26,809 bases of DNA. Origin: JAFARZ01 sp035651595 (GTDB lineage Bacteria; Actinomycetota; Actinomycetes; Streptosporangiales; Streptosporangiaceae). Location: the NCBI GenBank assembly GCA_035651595.1, contig DASRFJ010000362.1, positions 1-26,809 of the forward strand, in the 5' to 3' direction. How positions within the stretch are numbered: position 1 is the first letter of the stretch; each line of letters starts with the position of its first letter. Below the pieces are notes generated by a model. It saw only the letters and a program-made list of their open reading frames with translations, was not told the origin of the DNA and searched no databases. The position numbers were made by a program, and so were the translations under genes. Positions 20,580-26,809 of this stretch are shown here, piece by piece.

Positions 20580-22490
20580 ATGGTCGCAGCGGGGGCTCCT
20601 GAAACTGTAGCCGTGCCTGTCCGAGATGCGTTTCGCTGGCGCGGGCGCCTGACCGTGTGGCGCTCCCCCGCGGACCAGCCCGCCTGGGCCCGGCCGGCGT
20701 TGCTCGCCATCGCCGCCCTCGCGGCCATCAGCTACGCGTGGGGTATGGCCGGGGCCAGCGTCGAGCCGTTCTACGGCGCGGCCGCCCGCAGCATGGCCGG
20801 GAGCTGGCACGACTTCATCTTCGGGGCGTTCGATCCGGCCGGTACGGTCACCGTCGACAAGCTGCCGGGCGCGCTCTGGCTCCAGGCGCTCTCGCTGCGG
20901 GTGTTCGGCTTCCACATCTGGGCGCTGATCCTGCCGCAGGTGATCGAGGGTGTGCTCACCGTTCTCGTGCTGTACCGGGCGGTCCGCCGGCTGGCCGGTC
21001 CGGTGGCCGGCCTGGCCGCCGCCACGGTGCTGGCCGTCACGCCGATCACCGTGCTGCTGAGCCGCGGCAACGTGTCCGATTCGCTGCTGATCCTGCTGCT
21101 CGTGCTCGCCGCCGACGCCACGTCGGCCGCGCTCCGCACCGGGTCGCTCAGAACGCTGCTTGCGGCGGGTGTCTGGGTCGGCCTGGCGTTCCAGGCCAAG
21201 ATGATCCAGGCCTGGCTGGTGCTGCCGGCGCTGGCCGCCGCCTACCTGCTGGCAGCACCGGCACAACGGCTGCGCATCCGGGCCGGCCACGTCGCCCTGG
21301 CCGGCCTGGTCACCGCCGTGGTCTCGCTGTCCTGGATGACTGCCGTCTCGCTGGTCCCGTCCCAGGACCGGCCCTACGTGGACGGCAGCGGGAACGACTC
21401 GGTCTACACGCAGGTCTTCGACTACAACGGCCTGGGCCGGCTCACCGGCAACTGGGCGAGTGTGGCCGGCCCGCCCGCCCCGTTCCTGCACACTCTCGTG
21501 GAGAACACCAGCCAGGTCACGGGTGCGGAGATCGTGCACCTCACGCCGAGCTGGCATCGGCTGTTGTCCGGCCCGCTCGCGGCCGACGGCGGCTGGCTGT
21601 TGCCCGCGGCCGCCGCAAGTGCGCTGGGCGTACTCATCACAAGGCGCCACGAAGGCAGGCGCGATCCGTTGCGCGCCGCCGTGATTCTGTGGGGCGGCTG
21701 GTGGCTGATCCTCGCCGTGTTCTTCAGCACCGGCGACACCCTTAATTCGTACTACCTGGCGGCGCTGACCCCGGCGGTAGCCGCGCTGTGCGGCACCGGC
21801 CTCGCCGCCAGCGGCCCTCGCCCCTGGCCGGCCCGGCTGCGGCTGACCATCGCCGCGACGGTGCTCGGCTGCGCCGGATACGGCGCCTACCTGATGTCCG
21901 GGACGATGGCGGCCCCCGTGGTGCTCACCGTGGTGGCGCTGATCGTGGCGGCGGCCGCCGCCGCTCTGCTGCTGCTGCGCGCGTCGGGCAGGGCCGGGCA
22001 CCTCACCGCGCTCGCGGCCCTGCTCCTGCTCCCCGCGGCGGCATCGGTGAGCTGTGTCATCCGCGGGCTAGGCCCGTTTGACCATCCGTTCGAATCCGCA
22101 GCCGCCGCCCGCGCCGCCCAGTCGGTCGCCGCCACCGCGCCCAGGCTCACCCAGGCCGCGCGGCGGCTGGAACTCAACACGCCACCCGGCGACGCCCTGT
22201 TCGGCGCGGATACGTCCGGCCTCGCGGAAGGTTACATTCTGTACACCGGCAGGGAGGTGCTGCCGATCGGCGGCTACCTCGGCAACGTGCCCGCCCCCAC
22301 CCTCGCCACGCTGCGGGCCGACATCAACCGCGGATACCTGCGGCTCTTCGTGCTGCCGGTGTCGCCGCCGAGCCAAGACCCTCGGGTGCGGTGGATCGAG
22401 TCGCACTGCGCGGGCCAGCAGCCGTTCGGCCAACTGGTCCAGTACGAGGACTATGTCTGCGGGCGGGAGGCGGCGACGGCCGCCGGCTAG
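20580..22490 (+). CDS. Glycosyltransferase family 39 / ArnT-like membrane protein
   Basis: Polytopic GT-C glycosyltransferase of 636 residues, about 11-13 membrane helices, expected to transfer a sugar from a polyprenyl-phosphate donor outside the membrane. Seen: the first-loop signature VEPFYGAAARSMAGSWHDFIFGAFDPAGTVTVDKLPGALWLQALSLRVFG (about residues 60-110), with E/D residues of the catalytic loop; LPQVIEGVLTVLVLYRAVRRLAGP; LLSRGNVSDSLLILLLVLAAD; and LAFQAKMIQAWLVLPALAAAYLL, all strongly conserved in actinobacterial PMT_2/GT39 proteins. A periplasmic C-terminal domain (from about residue 490) ends near QLVQYEDYVCG. ATG 20580 gives the better N terminus than the in-frame TTG 20556. It shares a CTAG stop/stop overlap with the aconitase gene. 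Confidence 0.93.
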   Translation: MVAAGAPETVAVPVRDAFRWRGRLTVWRSPADQPAWARPALLAIAALAAISYAWGMAGASVEPFYGAAARSMAGSWHDFIFGAFDPAGTVTVDKLPGALWLQALSLRVFGFHIWALILPQVIEGVLTVLVLYRAVRRLAGPVAGLAAATVLAVTPITVLLSRGNVSDSLLILLLVLAADATSAALRTGSLRTLLAAGVWVGLAFQAKMIQAWLVLPALAAAYLLAAPAQRLRIRAGHVALAGLVTAVVSLSWMTAVSLVPSQDRPYVDGSGNDSVYTQVFDYNGLGRLTGNWASVAGPPAPFLHTLVENTSQVTGAEIVHLTPSWHRLLSGPLAADGGWLLPAAAASALGVLITRRHEGRRDPLRAAVILWGGWWLILAVFFSTGDTLNSYYLAALTPAVAALCGTGLAASGPRPWPARLRLTIAATVLGCAGYGAYLMSGTMAAPVVLTVVALIVAAAAAALLLLRASGRAGHLTALAALLLLPAAASVSCVIRGLGPFDHPFESAAAARAAQSVAATAPRLTQAARRLELNTPPGDALFGADTSGLAEGYILYTGREVLPIGGYLGNVPAPTLATLRADINRGYLRLFVLPVSPPSQDPRVRWIESHCAGQQPFGQLVQYEDYVCGREAATAAG

Positions 22491-25189
22491 CGCAGCGACC
22501 GCAGCACGTACTGCATGATGCCGCCGTGCCGGTAGTACTCCGCCTCGCCGGGCGTGTCGATCCGCACGATCGCCTGGAACGAACGACCGTCCGCGGTCAC
22601 CGTCACCTCGCGCGGCACCGGTCCCGAGTTCATCGCCTCGATCCCGGTGATGGCGAACTCCTCCTGCCCGGTCAGCCCCAGCGACGCGGCCGACTCCCCG
22701 GCGCGGAACTGGAGCGGCAGCACGCCCATGCCGATCAGGTTCGACCGGTGGATCCGCTCGAACGATTCGACGAGCACCGCGCGGACGCCGAGCAGCAGCG
22801 TGCCCTTCGCCGCCCAGTCCCGCGACGACCCGGACCCGTACTCCTTGCCGCCGAGCACGATCAGGGGCGTCCCCTCGGAAAGATATTCTCGCGACGCGTC
22901 GTAGATCGACATCTCGCGGCCGTCCTTCATGGTGACGCCGCCCTCGGTGCCGGGCGCGAGCTGGTTCCGCAGCCGGATGTTGGCGAACGTGCCGCGGATC
23001 ATCACCTCGTGGTTGCCGCGCCGCGATCCGTAGGAGTTGAAGTCCCGCCGTTCCACGCCGTGTTCCACGAGGTATGACCCCGCCGGAGATGATGTCTTGA
23101 TCGCACCGGCCGGCGAGATGTGGTCCGTGGTCACCGAATCGCCGAGCTTGGCCAGCACCCGCGCCCCGTGGATGTCCGACACCGGCGACGGCGAGGCCGG
23201 CATCCCGTCGAAGTACGGCGGCCGCCGCACGTACGTCGAATCCGGCCCCCACGCGAACGTGTCGCCCGCCGGGATCTCCAGGGCGCGCCACTGGTCGTCC
23301 CCGGCGAACACGTCCGCGTAGTCCCGGGTGAACATCTCCGCCGCTACCGCGTCGGCCACCACCGACGCCACCTCGGCGGGCGACGGCCAGATGTCCGCGA
23401 GGTACACCGGCTTCCCGTCGGACCCCGTCCCCAGCGGCTCCCGCACCAGGTCGATGTCCATCGTACCGGCCAGCGCGTACGCCACCACGAGCGGTGGCGA
23501 CGCGAGGTAGTTCATCTTCACGTCCGGGTTGATCCGGCCCTCGAAGTTCCGGTTTCCGGACAGCACCGACACAACGGACAAGTCATTGTCATTCACGGCC
23601 GAACTGATCGGCCCGGGCAGCGGCCCGGAGTTCCCGATGCAGGTAGTGCAGCCGTAGCCGACCAGGTTGAACCCGAGCTTGTCCAGGTACGGGACCAGCC
23701 CGGCGCGCTCGTAGTAGTCCATGACGACCTTGGAGCCCGGCGCGAGCGTGGTCTTCACCCAGGGCTTACGGGACAGCCCGCGCTCTACCGCCTTCTTGGC
23801 CAGCAGCGCGGCGCCGACCATCACCGACGGGTTCGACGTGTTCGTGCACGAGGTGATGGCGGCGATCACCACGGAGCCATGGTCGATGGCAGTCTCGGTC
23901 CCGTCCTCCAGGGTCACCGGTACCGGGTTCGACGCCCGCGGCTCGGCCTCGACCGCCACCGGGTCCGAGGCCGGGAACGTGCCGTCCACCCCGTTGTCCA
24001 GGCTCACCGAAGGCACATACGACGGGAGCACCTCGCGGAACGCGGTCTTCGCGTCCGCGAGCGCGATCCGGTCCTGCGGCCGCTTCGGCCCGGCGATCGA
24101 CGGCACGACCGTGCCGAGGTCGAGGGTGAGCTCCTCGGAGTACCGCGGCGACCGCGACGGGTCGTGCCACAGCCCCTGCTCCTTCGCGTACGCCTCGACC
24201 AGAGCGACCTGACCAGCGGGCCGACCGGTCAGCCGCAGGTAGTCCAGCGTCGCGTCGTCGATCGGGAAGATCGCGCAGGTGGAGCCGAACTCCGGTGACA
24301 TGTTCCCGATCGTGGCCCGGTTCGCGACCGGCACCGCGCTCACGCCGTCCCCGTGGAATTCCACGAACTTGCCCACGACCCCGTGCTTGCGCAGCAGTTC
24401 GGTGATCGTCAGCACCAGGTCGGTCGCGGTGGCCCCGTCCGGCAGCGACCCGATGAGCTTGAACCCCACGACCCGCGGAATCAGCATCGAGATCGGCTGA
24501 CCCAGCATGGCCGCCTCCGCCTCGATCCCCCCGACTCCCCAGCCGAGGATCCCCAGGCCGTTCTGCATGGTCGTGTGAGAGTCCGTGCCTACGCACGTGT
24601 CTGGGTAAGCCGCGCCACCGGAGGTCATGATCACCCGCGCGAGATGCTCGATGTTGACCTGGTGGACGATGCCGGTGCCCGGCGGCACGACGCGGAACTG
24701 GCTGAACGCCTCCTGGCCCCAGCGCAAGAACTGGAAGCGCTCCCGGTTGCGGCCGAACTCGATCTCCACGTTCCGCACGAAGGCGTCCGGTGACCCGAAC
24801 ACGTCCGCCACCACCGAATGGTCGATGACCAGCTCGGCCGGGATCAGCGGGTTGATCTTCTTCGGGTCGCCGCCGAGTTGTTTCATCGCTTCGCGCATCG
24901 CGGCGAGGTCGACCACGGCCGGCACCCCGGTGAGGTCCTGCAGGATCACCCGGGCGGGCGTGAACTGGATCTCCGTGTCCGGCTCGGCGTGCGCGTCCCA
25001 CTCCCCCAGCGCGCTGATCTGCGCGGCGGTGATGTTCGCCCCGTCCTCGTTGCGCAGCAAGTTCTCGAGCAGCACCTTCAGGCTGTACGGCAGGGTGTCC
25101 GACCCCTTCACGGCGTCGAGCCGGCAGATCTCGTACTCCTGGCCAGCAACATTGAGCGCCGCGCGGCTGCCGAAGCTGTTCACGGTCAT
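22487..25189 (-). CDS. acnA: Aconitate hydratase (AcnA type)
   Basis: [4Fe-4S] enzyme interconverting citrate and isocitrate through cis-aconitate in the TCA cycle; cytoplasmic, 900 residues, the normal length for bacterial AcnA/IRP-type aconitase. Cluster ligands are C448 (TSCTNTSNPS), C514 and C517 (GYGCTTCIGNSGP). Also seen: DLTGVPAVVDLAAMRE, VIDHSVVAD, GTGIVHQVNIEHL, GTDSHTTMQNGLGILGWGVGGIEAEAAMLGQP, and the C-terminal swivel domain with FNSYGSRRGNHEVMIRGTFANIRL and GKEYGSGSSRDWAAKG. ATG 25189 is preceded by GAGGAGG about 6 nt upstream. Its promoter region holds an 18-bp near-palindrome (25203-25220), 13 bp from the start. Long enough to moonlight as an RNA-binding protein, but nothing in the sequence proves it. 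Confidence 0.98.
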   Translation of the reverse strand: MTVNSFGSRAALNVAGQEYEICRLDAVKGSDTLPYSLKVLLENLLRNEDGANITAAQISALGEWDAHAEPDTEIQFTPARVILQDLTGVPAVVDLAAMREAMKQLGGDPKKINPLIPAELVIDHSVVADVFGSPDAFVRNVEIEFGRNRERFQFLRWGQEAFSQFRVVPPGTGIVHQVNIEHLARVIMTSGGAAYPDTCVGTDSHTTMQNGLGILGWGVGGIEAEAAMLGQPISMLIPRVVGFKLIGSLPDGATATDLVLTITELLRKHGVVGKFVEFHGDGVSAVPVANRATIGNMSPEFGSTCAIFPIDDATLDYLRLTGRPAGQVALVEAYAKEQGLWHDPSRSPRYSEELTLDLGTVVPSIAGPKRPQDRIALADAKTAFREVLPSYVPSVSLDNGVDGTFPASDPVAVEAEPRASNPVPVTLEDGTETAIDHGSVVIAAITSCTNTSNPSVMVGAALLAKKAVERGLSRKPWVKTTLAPGSKVVMDYYERAGLVPYLDKLGFNLVGYGCTTCIGNSGPLPGPISSAVNDNDLSVVSVLSGNRNFEGRINPDVKMNYLASPPLVVAYALAGTMDIDLVREPLGTGSDGKPVYLADIWPSPAEVASVVADAVAAEMFTRDYADVFAGDDQWRALEIPAGDTFAWGPDSTYVRRPPYFDGMPASPSPVSDIHGARVLAKLGDSVTTDHISPAGAIKTSSPAGSYLVEHGVERRDFNSYGSRRGNHEVMIRGTFANIRLRNQLAPGTEGGVTMKDGREMSIYDASREYLSEGTPLIVLGGKEYGSGSSRDWAAKGTLLLGVRAVLVESFERIHRSNLIGMGVLPLQFRAGESAASLGLTGQEEFAITGIEAMNSGPVPREVTVTADGRSFQAIVRIDTPGEAEYYRHGGIMQYVLRSLR

Positions 25190-25202
25190 TGTCAGCCTCC
25201 TC

Positions 25203-25220
25203 TATCTCGACATCAAGATA
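25203..25220. promoter_or_regulatory. Operator-like 18-bp near-palindrome at the aconitase start
   Basis: TATCTCGACATCAAGATA: arms TATCTCGA and TCAAGATA pair with one mismatch around CA. It lies immediately upstream of the acnA ribosome site and 46 bp before the divergent F420-type gene. It looks like MarR-family sites I recall at streptomycete aconitase promoters (TamR); the comparison is from memory. Confidence 0.5.
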
Positions 25221-25254
25221 CCCTAACGAGCTGTGGCTCGACGTCAGGGAACCG

Positions 25255-25260
25255 TACTCT
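25255..25260 (+). promoter_or_regulatory. Possible -10 box for a leaderless oxidoreductase transcript
   Basis: TACTCT ends 6 nt before ATG 25267 with no ribosome site between. The hexamer and spacing fit a leaderless actinobacterial promoter; the -35 is poor. Confidence 0.4.
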
Positions 25261-25266
25261 GGCCAC

Positions 25267-26106
25267 ATGCGGTTCGCTGTCAAGACCCGTCCAGAGCACC
25301 AGCAGTGGGAAGAGATCCGCGACCTCTGGCTTGCCGCGGACGAGATTCCGCTATTCGAATCGGCGTGGAACTGGGACCACTTCTACCCGCTGACCGGCGA
25401 CACCACCGGCCCGAACTTCGAGGGCTGGACGATGATCGCTGCGCTCGCCGCGCAGACCCGGCGGATCCGGCTCGGCTGCCAGGTTACCGGCATGGTGTAC
25501 CGGCATCCGGCGGTGCTCGCCAACATGGCGGCCACGGTAGACGTCATTTCGGGCGGCCGGCTGGAGCTCGGCCTCGGCGCCGGGTGGAACCAGCAGGAGT
25601 GCGACGCCTACGGCATTCCGCTGCCGCCGCTGCGCGAGCGCTTCGACCGGTTCGACGAGGGCGTCGAGGCGATCGTCGCCCTGCTGTCCCAGCGGGTCGC
25701 CAACTATTCCGGCAGGTACATCCGGCTGACCGACGCGTACTGCGAGCCCAAGCCGGTGCAGCGACCGCATCCGCCGATCACGATCGGCGGCCGCGGCAAG
25801 ACACGGACGCTGCGCACGGCGGCGCTGCGGGCGCAGCAGTGGAACGCGATCACGTCGTCGCCGGATGACTGGCTGGAGCTGCGCGAGGTGCTCGCCGGGC
25901 ACTGCGCGGCGATCGGCCGGGACATCGGCGAGATCACCTGCTCGGTGAACGCCCGGGTGGAGCCGGACAAGGACCTGGACGAGGTGCTGGGCGCGATCCG
26001 GGCCTACCGCGACGCGGGCGCCGACCTGGTGATCGTCAACCTGCCGCATCACGCGTCGCCGGACTCCCTGGCGCCGCTGGCGGAGGCGCTCGCGCCGCTC
26101 GCCTAG
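25267..26106 (+). CDS. LLM class (luciferase-like) F420-dependent oxidoreductase
   Basis: TIM-barrel flavin/F420 oxidoreductase of the bacterial luciferase superfamily, 279 residues. Seen: FESAWNWDHFYPLTGD near the N terminus, a Trp-Asp-His segment shared by F420-binding members; IRLGCQVTGMVYRHPAVLANMAATVDVISGGRLELGLGAGWNQQECDAYGIP (about residues 75-125), the most conserved part of the family; and PPITIGGRGKTRTLRTAA, the phosphate-binding end of the barrel. The substrate cannot be predicted. ATG 25267 is used; the frame is open upstream but would run through the acnA promoter. It shares a CTAG stop/stop overlap with the acidic protein gene at 26103-26106. Confidence 0.93.
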   Translation: MRFAVKTRPEHQQWEEIRDLWLAADEIPLFESAWNWDHFYPLTGDTTGPNFEGWTMIAALAAQTRRIRLGCQVTGMVYRHPAVLANMAATVDVISGGRLELGLGAGWNQQECDAYGIPLPPLRERFDRFDEGVEAIVALLSQRVANYSGRYIRLTDAYCEPKPVQRPHPPITIGGRGKTRTLRTAALRAQQWNAITSSPDDWLELREVLAGHCAAIGRDIGEITCSVNARVEPDKDLDEVLGAIRAYRDAGADLVIVNLPHHASPDSLAPLAEALAPLA

Positions 26107-26809
26107 GTCGGCGCGGCCTCGGCCGGGGTCGTACCGTCCGATTCCTGCTCCGGGGAGCGACGCAGCCCGGACTGCTTGAAGTATTCGCTGATCAGCTCCC
26201 GCTGCTGGGCGAGCAGCACGTCGAAGTGCTTGTCGACGTTCTCCTCGCCGATCGCCTCGGCGGTGAGGTAGAAATCCTTGATCTGCTCGAGCTTGCGCTC
26301 GTGCTGATCGGCCGGGTCTTCGTGTTCTTCCTCGGCGGGTTCTTCGGCGGCTGCTTCGGCCAGCGGTGCGATGGACGTGACCAGCGGCTCGAACGGACCG
26401 CGGACCTCTTCCTCGTGCGCCGGCTGCTCCGGCTCCGTCACGCCGTACCAGTAGGCCGCTTCCTGCTCGTCGGTTTCTGGCGTGGCGGTCTGCTCGGGCT
26501 CGTCCGGCTCGCCGGTGTCCCGGTACACGTACACGTCCGGTGCGCTCTGACCGGAGTTCGCCTTCGCGAACACGTCAAACCCGGTGAGTGCCGGCTCCGG
26601 CGTCGCGCCCGAACCTTCGGCGGTCCCGTGCGCGAACGCCGGCGGCCGTGGTCCGCCCGGCGCCGCGGCGTGACCCTGCGGCCAACCCCCCGGCGACTGT
26701 CCCGCGCCCGGCTGTCCGGATACTGCGTGTCCGGTGCCCGCTTGACCCGCTGCTGCCTGTCCCGCTGCTGCCTGTCCCGCTGCTGCCTGTCCCGCTGCTG
26801 CCTGTCCCG
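26103..26809 (-). CDS. Acidic low-complexity protein with GQAAA repeats, N terminus outside window
   Basis: Hypothetical protein of at least 235 residues; the 5' end is beyond the right edge. From the edge inward: four GQAAA pentapeptides, a Gly/Gln/Pro-rich stretch (GQPGAGQSPGGWPQGH), a strongly acidic region rich in Glu/Asp/Pro (GEPDEPEQTATPETDEQE, EEPAEEEHEDPADQHE), and a helical, coiled-coil-prone C terminus KLEQIKDFYLTAEAIGEENVDKHF then LLAQQRELISEYFKQSG. An internal GTG near 26573 could start a shorter 156-residue form, but the frame is open and compositionally continuous upstream. No catalytic motif or membrane segment is visible. The layout (disordered linker plus short helical end) suggests a scaffold or binding protein; I do not recognise the family. 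Confidence 0.75.
   Translation of the reverse strand, partial: GQAAAGQAAAGQAAAGQAAAGQAGTGHAVSGQPGAGQSPGGWPQGHAAAPGGPRPPAFAHGTAEGSGATPEPALTGFDVFAKANSGQSAPDVYVYRDTGEPDEPEQTATPETDEQEAAYWYGVTEPEQPAHEEEVRGPFEPLVTSIAPLAEAAAEEPAEEEHEDPADQHERKLEQIKDFYLTAEAIGEENVDKHFDVLLAQQRELISEYFKQSGLRRSPEQESDGTTPAEAAPT
26746..26809 (-). repeat. 15-bp tandem repeats encoding GQAAA
   Basis: The plus-strand unit CCCGCTGCTGCCTGT is repeated without change at 26746, 26761, 26776 and 26791, with a partial fifth copy to the window edge. The period is five codons, so gain or loss of units keeps the frame. The full number of copies is outside the window. Confidence 0.95.

Noticed and set aside
20439..22001. A 520-codon minus-strand frame opposite the GT39 gene
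   Set aside because: Gln/Arg/Gly-rich shadow typical of the reverse of Ala/Leu-rich membrane genes.
4771..25236. Shared AACGAGCTGTGG upstream of the MFS gene (about 4771) and in the acnA gap (about 25225)
   Set aside because: A 12-base match is expected by chance several times in a window this size, and the contexts differ.

Overview
The window is high-GC, densely packed chromosomal DNA from an actinobacterium. Pointers are the overall base composition, GTG and TTG starts, an F420-type luciferase-like oxidoreductase, an Rv1733c-family membrane protein, an actinobacterial-style DXS and an AcnA-type aconitase, short gaps, and several possible leaderless promoters. I see no rRNA, tRNA, CRISPR array, transposase, phage gene or replication origin. 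I would not name a genus.

Layout. 1-5829, minus strand: quinone oxidoreductase, then a CynX/NimT-like MFS exporter, then dxs (first step of the MEP isoprenoid pathway), then a ferredoxin-NADP reductase that runs off the left edge. A TetR regulator diverges from the quinone oxidoreductase at 5902. 6502-10086, minus strand: a tight run of DUF4287 protein, TetR regulator, phospholipase C/acid phosphatase-like phosphoesterase and a GT87-like membrane protein, with 4-bp stop/start overlaps at two of its three junctions. This run diverges from a YceI lipocalin-like gene, and the gap between them holds two mirrored operator-like palindromes. 10784-12538: secreted multidomain GH18 chitinase. 12539-12931: gene-free, with a perfect 34-bp palindrome just upstream of a badly decayed flavin monooxygenase (12932-13300). 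13300-14802: ABC-2-like permease with no ATPase beside it, divergent from an S9B (DPP-IV type) peptidase. 17006-20260: Rv1733c-family protein, PrmC-like methyltransferase, GNAT acetyltransferase, MBL hydrolase and a GDT1/TMEM165-type cation transporter. 20261-20579: gene-free, with a long hairpin and four 16-bp tandem repeats. 20580-26809: GT39 family glycosyltransferase, aconitase, F420-type oxidoreductase, and an acidic repeat protein cut by the right edge.

How the genes fit together. Most housekeeping functions (dxs, aconitase, ferredoxin reductase, PrmC-like) are unlinked in pathway. The most coherent local unit is the TetR-centred divergent locus at 6502-10815: a phosphoesterase, a polytopic GT-like membrane protein and a YceI (polyisoprenoid-binding family) protein may form a co-regulated envelope-lipid or lipid-linked-sugar module. 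That is inference from context.

A recurring architectural theme is overlapping convergent genes. Three pairs share the same 4-bp CTAG stop/stop overlap, and three more overlap by 32, 93 and 147 bp.
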